A stretch of DNA of 6,617 nt from Brachyspira pilosicoli. Its GTDB lineage: Bacteria; Spirochaetota; Brachyspiria; Brachyspirales; Brachyspiraceae. Below, in pieces: positions 1-5,111 of the stretch; the stretch's first letter is position 1, and every line of letters starts with the position of its first letter. The position numbers were made by a program, and so were the translations under genes. Under the pieces are notes generated by a model that saw only the letters and a list, made by a program, of their open reading frames with translations, had not been told where the DNA came from and did no database searches. Where the stretch lies: positions 1 to 6,617 of the forward strand of contig NZ_SRZM01000354.1 in assembly GCF_019402445.1 (NCBI RefSeq), in the 5' to 3' direction.

Positions 1-3
1 GTA

Positions 4-46
4 AGCTGCGGGAAAAAGAACAAGAAAAAAATTGTTTTAACATACA
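4..46 (+). repeat. Dispersed repeat, left copy (AGCTGCGGG-AAAAAG core)
   Basis: This 43-base stretch aligns without gaps to 309-351 (offset 305) at 33 of 43 positions. The best-conserved parts are the AGCTG(C/T)GGGAAAAAG head and the TTGTTTTAA(C/T)ATACA tail. Its first 20 bases also match perfectly, in inverted orientation, to 6592-6611 near the other end of the window. It appears to be the right half of a palindromic unit whose left half lies outside the window. By comparison with 283-325, the missing part would be the CACAGC-like stem arm. Confidence 0.7.
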
Positions 47-83
47 CTAAAAATTTTAAGTCTGTAAAAATTCAGTTTTTATA

Positions 84-174
84 TTTTTATTGCTTGCGGG
101 GACTAGCCACCCTGCGAAGCGTGCCCGTAGGGTAGCCCCCCAACTTCTTTTGGTGACCCAAAGAAGCAAAAAGA
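84..174. repeat. GC-rich composite palindromic element with two hairpins
   Basis: Nested inverted repeats are visible. Outer arms TTGCTT (90-95) and AAGCAA (164-169) enclose two hairpins. Hairpin 1 pairs GGGG (98-101), CTA (103-105) and CCCT (110-113) with AGGG (129-132), TAG (133-135) and CCCC (136-139), with a bulged A and a small internal bulge. Hairpin 2 pairs CTTCTTT (144-150) with AAAGAAG (160-166), closing through GG/CC onto a TGA loop. The loop of hairpin 1 carries the 13-mer GCGAAGCGTGCCC (114-126), which recurs at 260-272. Its GC-richness and symmetry suggest a dispersed intergenic repeat, REP/MITE-like, not a gene. Outer-arm pairing competes slightly with hairpin 2. I associate similar sequences with Brachyspira intergenic regions, but only from memory. 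Confidence 0.65.
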
Positions 175-255
175 CTGCATTGTGTATGCTTAAAACGTTG
201 GTATTACAATATAGTTTATATATATTCCAAACATACAAATATAAAACACTTGTAC

Positions 256-325
256 TTTCGCGAAGCGTGCCCAAAGGGCGAAAACTTTGACGAAGTCCGC
301 ACAGCGTGAGCTGTGGGAAAAAGTT
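256..325. repeat. Second palindromic element with two adjacent hairpins
   Basis: Two inverted repeats lie back to back. The first pairs TTTCGC (256-261) with GCGAAA (278-283). It contains the 13-mer GCGAAGCGTGCCC (260-272), shared with 114-126, and an alternative GCCC-AAA-GGGC hairpin (269-279). The second has outer arms AACTTT (283-288) and AAAGTT (320-325) around a perfect six-base-pair stem, CACAGC (300-305) and GCTGTG (310-315). Its loop is GTGA, a GNRA-type tetraloop when read as plus-strand RNA. The block begins 16 bases beyond the mnmA stop codon. It could shape the 3' end of the leftward operon transcript, but no good T-run follows on the minus strand, so a terminator role is unproven. 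Confidence 0.65.
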
Positions 326-351
326 GATAGAAATTATTGTTTTAATATACA
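309..351 (+). repeat. Dispersed repeat, internal copy overlapping mnmA stop
   Basis: This is the second copy of the 43-base direct repeat found at 4-46, identical at 33 of 43 positions. Its head forms the right arm of the CACAGC/GCTGTG hairpin. Its tail, TTGTTTTAATATACA, covers the last codons and the TAA stop of mnmA, read on the minus strand. The tail similarity could be chance in AT-rich DNA, or could mean that the repeat boundary lies inside the coding end. Confidence 0.55.
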
Positions 352-1403
352 ATTCCGCCGCACAATGTAATCTCGCCGTCATAGCAAACACATGATTGTC
401 CTTTGGCTACTATACCTGTAGGCTCTAAAAAATGTATATCTATTCTATTTTCATCTATTGGTACTACATTTGCCATAGTACCTTTATGGGCACTTCTTGT
501 TTTTACCAATGCTGTAAACTCTTTTTCTCTTTTGTTTACTATCCAATTTATATCATATATTGTAACTTTGTCTATAATGGTGTGATTTTTATTTCCAACA
601 TAAACAGTGTTAGTGCTGCTGTCTAATGATATTATAAAAAGAGGCTCTTTGTATGCAATACCAAGTCCTTTTCTCTGCCCAACTGTATAATGCCATATTC
701 CATTATGCTTACCTAATATTTCATTAGTTTCTATATGCACAATATTTCCTTCTAAGTCTTCATCAAATAATCTATGATATTCACCTGCAAAAAAATCTTG
801 ACTGTCGGTTTTCTCTGCCACATCAATAAGGTTATATTCTCTTGCTAAGTTTCTTGTATCTTCCTTAGTCATTTCATACATAGGAAACATTATTTTTGAT
901 AATTGCTCTTGAGTTAATCTATATAAAAAATAAGATTGGTCTTTTATATGGTTTTTTCCTCTTAAAAGTATATATCTTTTACTCTCTTCATCATATCTTA
1001 CGCCTGCATAATGCCCAGTAGCAAATTTATCAAAAGTTAAACCGCTTTTTTCTATAGCATCAAATAAAGCCATAAACTTAATTTCTCTATTACACATTAT
1101 ACAAGGGTTTGGAGTGAGTCCTTTTTTGTATGAATCTTTTACATAATCTATTACTTTTTTTTGAAATAATTCACTAACATCAAAAGCATAATAATCAATG
1201 CCAATTTGAGCAGCATATTTTTTGCATTCTTCAACCACTTTATTTTGATAAGGACCATAACAAGAACCAGCTAAAGGAGCCCTCTCATCACCGTCCCAAA
1301 GAAGCATTGTAACACCAAAAACTTCATTACTCTGTTCTTTTAAAAGTTTTGCCGTTGTTGTAGAATCTACTCCCGCACTCATACCAACAGCTATTTTTGA
1401 CAT
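342..1403 (-). CDS. mnmA: MnmA-family tRNA-specific 2-thiouridylase (atypical)
   Basis: A 353-residue protein of the MnmA/TrmU family, which adenylates U34 of Lys/Glu/Gln tRNAs and replaces O2 with sulfur. Visible motifs in order: ATP PP-loop SAGVDS (9-14, usually SGGVDS), CYGP (48-51), TPNPCIMCN (97-105), ATGHY (128-132), KDQSYFL (154-160), DSQDFF (200-205), GQRKGLGI (242-249) in the central/PRC-barrel-like part, and CGGG-like C-terminus CGGIVY. Length is normal for the family. Cys101 and Cys104 form a CxxC pair. The cysteine normally found just after the DSQ-type motif (E. coli Cys199 region) is absent, with Phe204-Phe205 there. This suggests a divergent subfamily or a different sulfur-transfer chemistry. 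The ATG has AGGA about 10 nt upstream. The gene lies 41 nt after hprK and is the last gene of the operon. Family assignment is secure; exact substrate is less so. Confidence 0.85.
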   Translation of the reverse strand: MSKIAVGMSAGVDSTTTAKLLKEQSNEVFGVTMLLWDGDERAPLAGSCYGPYQNKVVEECKKYAAQIGIDYYAFDVSELFQKKVIDYVKDSYKKGLTPNPCIMCNREIKFMALFDAIEKSGLTFDKFATGHYAGVRYDEESKRYILLRGKNHIKDQSYFLYRLTQEQLSKIMFPMYEMTKEDTRNLAREYNLIDVAEKTDSQDFFAGEYHRLFDEDLEGNIVHIETNEILGKHNGIWHYTVGQRKGLGIAYKEPLFIISLDSSTNTVYVGNKNHTIIDKVTIYDINWIVNKREKEFTALVKTRSAHKGTMANVVPIDENRIDIHFLEPTGIVAKGQSCVCYDGEITLCGGIVY

Positions 1404-1444
1404 ATATCTCTAATCCTTTTTTAATATAATAGATATGTTTGTTT

Positions 1445-2395
1445 TTATGAACCTTTTTTTTGCATAGCTTCTATTAAATCTTTATCCAATTCTTTAGCAC
1501 TATTATAGCCCATCTCTTTTAAACGTAAGTTTTTAGCGGCAGTTTCTATTAATATACATATGTTTCTTCCGGCACGCACAGGCAATTTTATATAAGGTAT
1601 TTCGGTGTTTAGTATATTATAAGTTTTATCATAAAGCCCCATTCTGTCATACTGTTCATCATCTTTCCACTGCTCAAGCTCAATCACCAAATCAAGCCTT
1701 TTTTTATCTCTAATGGCACTCATACCAGAAAGCCTGCTTATATCTACTATTCCAATACCCCTCACTTCCATTTTATGCTTAATAACATCATGCTTTTTAC
1801 CAATAATTCTACCGTCTTTTAATTTTTTAAATTCAACAGTATCATCTGCTATAAGCCTATGACCTTTATATATAAGCTCTAAAGTAGCCTCACTCTTACC
1901 AACACCGCTTTTACCTAATATTAAAATTCCAACCCCAAAAACCTCAACAAGCCCGCCATGAACTCTAAAAGATTCTAAAAACTCCTCTTCTATTAAGTTT
2001 TGCATAGATAATACAAACTCATTAGTAGGAAGCTCAGTAACAATAACACATATATCATTCTTTTTGGCAATCTCTATAAAAGATTCAGGTGGTACAAGCC
2101 CATAAGTAAATATACATATAGGAATCTTATAAGAAAGCATCTCTTCAAATATATCAGTCTTATTTTCTTTGTCTAAAGTTACAACATAATTTCCTTCGCC
2201 TTTTCCAAATATTTGTATTCTTTCAAAAGCGAAATCCTGAAAATATCTAAATAATGCCATACCAGGTCTATTGACATCGCAACTATATATTTCATTTTTC
2301 ATGCCAATTAAACCTGTTAATCTTCTTATTTTTAATATGTTGTTTCTGTTTTCGTTGATTTCAAGGAATTTTTCAACATTTATTTTTTTAGGCAT
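1445..2395 (-). CDS. hprK: HPr kinase/phosphorylase
   Basis: A 316-residue bifunctional enzyme that phosphorylates and dephosphorylates the regulatory serine of HPr (or Crh/NPr-like proteins), tying PTS state to carbon control in the cytoplasm. The N-terminal domain spans about residues 1-135. The catalytic domain follows, with conserved His146 (VHGG), the Walker A loop GKSGVGKS (161-168), the ADD motif with Asp184-Asp185, the family signature VRGIGIVDI (211-219) and a C-terminal LPVRAGRN segment (271-278) leading to the helix region. All key residues are present and the length is typical. Its ATG overlaps the ptsN stop by one base (TAATG), and GAGGA lies 12 nt upstream inside ptsN, so translation is probably coupled to ptsN. 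No HPr gene is in the window, so its partner must be encoded elsewhere. Confidence 0.95.
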   Translation of the reverse strand: MPKKINVEKFLEINENRNNILKIRRLTGLIGMKNEIYSCDVNRPGMALFRYFQDFAFERIQIFGKGEGNYVVTLDKENKTDIFEEMLSYKIPICIFTYGLVPPESFIEIAKKNDICVIVTELPTNEFVLSMQNLIEEEFLESFRVHGGLVEVFGVGILILGKSGVGKSEATLELIYKGHRLIADDTVEFKKLKDGRIIGKKHDVIKHKMEVRGIGIVDISRLSGMSAIRDKKRLDLVIELEQWKDDEQYDRMGLYDKTYNILNTEIPYIKLPVRAGRNICILIETAAKNLRLKEMGYNSAKELDKDLIEAMQKKGS

Positions 2396-2859
2396 TATAA
2401 TTTCATTTCCTCTTTAGCGATAAGAGATATTATATCTTCATTTTTATCTGTATTTATAAGTTTCTCTACAAAATGACTATTATCTCTAAGTATTTTAGCT
2501 ATTGTAGTTAATACTTTTAAATTTTCTGATGCAGAATCCTTAGGGGCAAGAAGCATAAAAACTATAAATACTTTTTTCTTGTCTACAGATTTATAATTTA
2601 TACCATTTTTTATTGTGGCAACAGTTAAAACTATTTTGTCTACAGCATCAGTTTTAGCATGCGGAATAGCTATGCCACTTCCAACCCCAGTGCTCATAAG
2701 CTTTTCCCTAGCCATAATTGAATGTTCTGCCTCATCTTTATTCAGCAAAAGACCGCATTCATTAAGCCTTTCTACCATTTTAGAGAGCAAACGTTCTTTA
2801 TCCGTCTCTTGAACATCTATCATTATTGCATCTTTGTTGATATAGTCTATCAAGCTCAT
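2395..2859 (-). CDS. ptsN: PTS EIIA (nitrogen/fructose type) regulatory protein
   Basis: A 154-residue single-domain EIIA of the fructose/mannitol/Ntr class. It accepts phosphate from a phosphocarrier on a histidine and usually acts as a regulator, not in sugar uptake. The active-site motif GIAIPHAKTD places the phospho-histidine at His67, preceded by the typical STGVGSG stretch (56-62). There is no EIIB or EIIC domain and no membrane segment. I chose ATG at 2859 over an in-frame TTG at 2877 because GGAGGG (2875-2870) sits 10 nt before the ATG and would lie inside the longer frame. Its position between hpf and hprK, in an operon with rpoN, supports the PtsN (EIIA-Ntr) role over a fructose transport EIIA. 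The stop overlaps the hprK start by one base. Confidence 0.88.
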   Translation of the reverse strand: MSLIDYINKDAIMIDVQETDKERLLSKMVERLNECGLLLNKDEAEHSIMAREKLMSTGVGSGIAIPHAKTDAVDKIVLTVATIKNGINYKSVDKKKVFIVFMLLAPKDSASENLKVLTTIAKILRDNSHFVEKLINTDKNEDIISLIAKEEMKL

Positions 2860-2869
2860 TTTTATTAAG

Positions 2870-2875
2870 CCCTCC
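2870..2875 (-). promoter_or_regulatory. Ribosome binding site of ptsN
   Basis: Read on the minus strand, this is GGAGGG with a 10-base spacer to the ATG at 2859. It is the strongest Shine-Dalgarno sequence of the operon. It decides the start: the alternative TTG at 2877 would place it inside the coding sequence. Confidence 0.8.
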
Positions 2876-2899
2876 AAAATAGTATTAATTTATAAAAAA

Positions 2900-3676
2900 T
2901 TATATCTCAAATATTCTTATTAAAGTAAAAGATATATCTGATTCTTTATATAAAGCTTCTACCTGACCTGTAACACTACTTACATATACTACAAACTTTT
3001 CATTGTTGTTTTCTGTTAAGTAGTTTACTGCCTCACTCACATTATATTCTTTTAATTCATATTTTTTACTTGAACTAGCATCTATATTATTGTCGCTAGT
3101 TAAACTTACTTCATCTATATTCCAAGAATTAGAATCATCACTTTCATATATTTCATAAGTTTTAGAATCATTTCCTTTAAATAAATAAGAAGGATACTTA
3201 CCTATTTTTACGCTATATAAATCTTCTTCTCTTTTTATAGGGAAATAAGCAAGATACGGTCTTTTATCATGATTAAATATAACAAGAGCATCAATTTCAT
3301 CTAAAGGTTTTTCATACAAAGATACTGTATTTATAGAATAAGAAGCATCATCTTCAGCTTGTACACTTTTATCAACTACAGCTCTTTGAGATTTATCTAT
3401 ATTTTTCTCTTTAGATTTTCTAACCTTTCTTTCTATTTTTTGGAACATTGTATCTATTGCTGCATACAAGTCTTTTTCTTTTTCTTTATCATGGAATACT
3501 TGTTTACCGAAAGTGATAGTACCTTGAACTATATATTCTTCATGTATATGCTCACAGATGATATTAGCATCTATGATTTTATCAGAATGAACTTTTATAT
3601 TTTGCATCTTATTAGCTATATGTTCTCTTACGTTTTTAGTGATTCTCACATTTTTACCTATAATGTTTTGATGCAT
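2900..3676 (-). CDS. hpf: Long-form ribosome hibernation promoting factor, extended
   Basis: A 258-residue ribosome-associated protein of the HPF/YfiA family, which silences and dimerises 70S ribosomes in stationary phase. Residues 1-95 form the S30AE domain, with the expected IIGKNVRITKNVREHI start and the conserved DLYAAIDTMFQKIERKVRKSK helix near 69-89. Residues about 96-116 are a charged linker. The C-terminal domain (about 205-256) has an EAVNYL...FVVYV...TGQVEALY pattern like the usual dimerisation domain. An extra segment at about 117-178 contains EKPLDEIDA...YLAYF...LYSV and looks like a second, diverged copy of that domain. The protein is longer than usual long HPFs (about 180-230). 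ATG 3676 has AAAGGAG 7 nt upstream and lies 19 nt after rpoN. An upstream in-frame extension that overlaps rpoN is rejected. Confidence 0.9.
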   Translation of the reverse strand: MHQNIIGKNVRITKNVREHIANKMQNIKVHSDKIIDANIICEHIHEEYIVQGTITFGKQVFHDKEKEKDLYAAIDTMFQKIERKVRKSKEKNIDKSQRAVVDKSVQAEDDASYSINTVSLYEKPLDEIDALVIFNHDKRPYLAYFPIKREEDLYSVKIGKYPSYLFKGNDSKTYEIYESDDSNSWNIDEVSLTSDNNIDASSSKKYELKEYNVSEAVNYLTENNNEKFVVYVSSVTGQVEALYKESDISFTLIRIFEI

Positions 3677-3683
3677 AAAATTT

Positions 3684-3690
3684 CTCCTTT
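3684..3690 (-). promoter_or_regulatory. Ribosome binding site of hpf
   Basis: Read on the minus strand, AAAGGAG lies seven bases before the ATG at 3676, in the 19-base gap after the rpoN stop. It fixes the hpf start and excludes the 25-residue in-frame upstream extension into rpoN. Confidence 0.8.
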
Positions 3691-3695
3691 GATTT

Positions 3696-4961
3696 TTATA
3701 ATATTGACGATGAAAGCCTATATTTAGCAACTGTTCTTCTTGATATATCAATACCTTCGCTTTTTAATATCAGCCTTATTTTTTCATCAGTCAATTTAAC
3801 AGGGGAGTCTTTTATTATTCTTTTTATTATTTCTTTAACAGCTCTAGATGATACACCACCTTTAAGCTCTTTTGAAAAGAAATATTTTATAGAAAAAGTA
3901 CCCCAAACTGTATTTAAGTATTTACCATTTGATATTCTGCTTATTGTAGACTCACTTAAAGAGACTTCCAATGATAAATCTTGTAATTTTAAGGGCTTTA
4001 CAAACTCTTTTCCATTTTCAAAGAAAGGAAGTTGAAATTTTAATAATCCTTCGCCTACTTTTAATAGTGTTTTTTTTCTTTCACTAACGGCATTTATTAA
4101 ATTTTCAGCCATTTTCTTTTTTTCTTTCAAAAAGTTTATATCTTCTCTATTATTTTTCCCCTCATTTATTAGTTTACTATATTTTTTGCTAATTTTCAAG
4201 GGTTTTATAAAGCTTTCATTAGTTTTTACAACCCACTCATTGTTTTCTTTGAATATAAAAATTTCAGGTACTATGTATTTTATAGGGGTAGTGTCATATT
4301 CTCTTGCAGGGTAGGGCTCTAATGTTTGTATTATTTTTAGAGCTTCAAGTACTTTATCTTTAGTAATATTAATTTCATTTGCTATATAGTCATAATTTTT
4401 ATTTCCAAGCTCTTTTAAGAACTTTTCTACTATTTTTATAGCTATTTCTTTTATACTCTCTTCTATATCATCTCTCGATTTAAGCTGTATAGATAAACAT
4501 TCTCCAATATCCTTCGCACAAACTCCTAATGGGTCGAAGGTTTTTAATATATTAATTATTCTCTGTACATCTTTTATATTTGCATTTAATGTTTCTGATA
4601 TTGTTTCGTATGGTGTTTTTATATATCCGTCTTTATCTATAAAACTGCATATATGTTCTGCTAATTCTATATCTTTTTTATTGTCAAATGCTATATTTAT
4701 TTGTGTTTTAAGGTGTTCAAATAGGCTTTCGCCCTCGCTTTGAAGTGTGTTCTCTATTATATTATCAATATCTTTACTACTACTATTTTTAAAATCATAT
4801 TCCAAGAAAGGGTTTTCTTCCATTTCTTTTTCTATCTTTTCTTTTAATTCTATTGCAGGCATTGATATTGTATCTAGCCATAATTTTGTTTGAGCGTTTA
4901 ATCTTAATTCATGTCTTAATTGAGTTTTGATGTTTGTAGATAAATTGATAGATGAACTCAT
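3696..4961 (-). CDS. rpoN: RNA polymerase sigma-54 factor
   Basis: A 421-residue sigma-54, which directs RNA polymerase to -24/-12 promoters and needs AAA+ enhancer-binding activators. Region I is at about 1-55, ending EEMEENPFLEYDF-like (47-57), with fewer glutamines than in proteobacteria. The core-binding domain carries FDPLGVCAKDIGECLSIQL (142-160). The DNA-binding domain has the helix-turn-helix LSESTISRISNGKYLNT (335-351), followed by WGTFSIKYFF (353-362). The RpoN box reads SRRTVAKYR (407-415), against the ARRTVAKYRE consensus. The protein then ends six residues later. Length is slightly below the usual 430-490. The start is supported by alignment of MSSSINLSTN with the normal N-terminus, although no Shine-Dalgarno sequence precedes it. 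First gene of the operon, with hpf following after 19 nt. Confidence 0.96.
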   Translation of the reverse strand: MSSSINLSTNIKTQLRHELRLNAQTKLWLDTISMPAIELKEKIEKEMEENPFLEYDFKNSSSKDIDNIIENTLQSEGESLFEHLKTQINIAFDNKKDIELAEHICSFIDKDGYIKTPYETISETLNANIKDVQRIINILKTFDPLGVCAKDIGECLSIQLKSRDDIEESIKEIAIKIVEKFLKELGNKNYDYIANEINITKDKVLEALKIIQTLEPYPAREYDTTPIKYIVPEIFIFKENNEWVVKTNESFIKPLKISKKYSKLINEGKNNREDINFLKEKKKMAENLINAVSERKKTLLKVGEGLLKFQLPFFENGKEFVKPLKLQDLSLEVSLSESTISRISNGKYLNTVWGTFSIKYFFSKELKGGVSSRAVKEIIKRIIKDSPVKLTDEKIRLILKSEGIDISRRTVAKYRLSSSIL

Positions 4962-4967
4962 AAAAAA

Positions 4968-4995
4968 AGTATATAATAGTAAATTTTTTTGTCAA
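4968..4995 (-). promoter_or_regulatory. Sigma-70-type promoter of the rpoN operon
   Basis: On the minus strand, a perfect TTGACA (4995-4990), a 16-base A/T-rich spacer and TATACT (4973-4968). The usual distance from the -10 box puts transcription start at about 4961, the A of the rpoN ATG. No Shine-Dalgarno sequence lies between promoter and ATG, so the message may be leaderless. I saw no second clear promoter in the intergenic DNA for rpoN. Confidence 0.65.
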
Positions 4996-5041
4996 TAAAA
5001 TGTATATTAAAAAGTGTTAGCTATTGATTTTATTTGTTTTA

Positions 5042-5047
5042 TATAAT
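5042..5047 (+). promoter_or_regulatory. Candidate -10 box for the SNF transporter gene
   Basis: A perfect TATAAT on the plus strand, about 65 bases before the ATG, which would give a leader of about 58 nt. No good -35 box is present at 16-18 bases. TTGATT (5024-5029) is only 12 bases away and TTAGCT (5017-5022) is 19. In DNA this AT-rich a TATAAT alone is weak evidence. Confidence 0.35.
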
Positions 5048-5099
5048 ATCATACTACATTATTGTATATAGAAACATAACATTTTTTAATGTTTTTATT

Positions 5100-5103
5100 G
5101 GAG
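5100..5103 (+). promoter_or_regulatory. Ribosome binding site of the SNF transporter
   Basis: GGAG with an 8-base spacer to ATG 5112. It decides the start in favour of the ATG over an in-frame TTG at 5034, which would add 26 residues and has no ribosome binding site. Confidence 0.75.
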
Positions 5104-5111
5104 TATTACTT

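Larger units (their letters stand above)
1..341. other. Structured intergenic region downstream of mnmA
   Basis: No convincing gene lies here. Open frames exist on both strands, but they run through GC-rich inverted repeats, have no Shine-Dalgarno sequence and resemble no family I know. The stretch holds two GC-rich palindromic blocks (about 84-174 and 256-325), an AT-rich spacer between them (about 176-255) and two copies of a shorter direct repeat (4-46 and 309-351). The GC contrast is sharp: 96-140 is 33 of 45 G or C (73%) in an otherwise very AT-rich sequence. I see no canonical intrinsic terminator for the leftward mnmA transcript. The palindromes may cap or stabilise its 3' end, but they lack a clear T-run on that strand. 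Confidence 0.75.

Noticed and set aside
198..226. Possible plus-strand promoter TTGGTA-17-TATATT in the AT-rich spacer
   Set aside because: The match is poor and no gene follows on that strand; such matches are expected by chance in this composition.
269..279. GCCC-AAA-GGGC as an intrinsic terminator for mnmA
   Set aside because: The stem is only four pairs and no T-run follows on the minus strand; it competes with the TTTCGC/GCGAAA pairing.
90..290. Plus-strand open frame of 66 codons in the repeat region
   Set aside because: It lies within the palindromic elements and has no Shine-Dalgarno sequence; its composition follows the repeat.
1..341. CRISPR array from the repeated units
   Set aside because: Only two or three degenerate copies with irregular 146- and 305-base spacing and palindromic interiors; no uniform spacers and no cas genes.
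56..391. Minus-strand open frame of 111 codons through the left intergenic region and the mnmA end
   Set aside because: It overlaps the mnmA 3' end in another frame and reads through the GC-rich hairpins. It has no ribosome binding site and no recognisable domain. It is best explained as translation of a non-coding repeat.
3677..3751. 25-residue N-terminal extension of HPF overlapping rpoN
   Set aside because: The S30AE domain begins at MHQNIIGKN, and AAAGGAG lies seven bases before that ATG.
5034..5111. TTG-initiated 26-residue N-terminal extension of the SNF transporter
   Set aside because: There is no ribosome binding site before the TTG and the extension overlaps the putative -10 box. 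The ATG at 5112 has GGAG at good spacing, and TM1 begins right after it as in the family.
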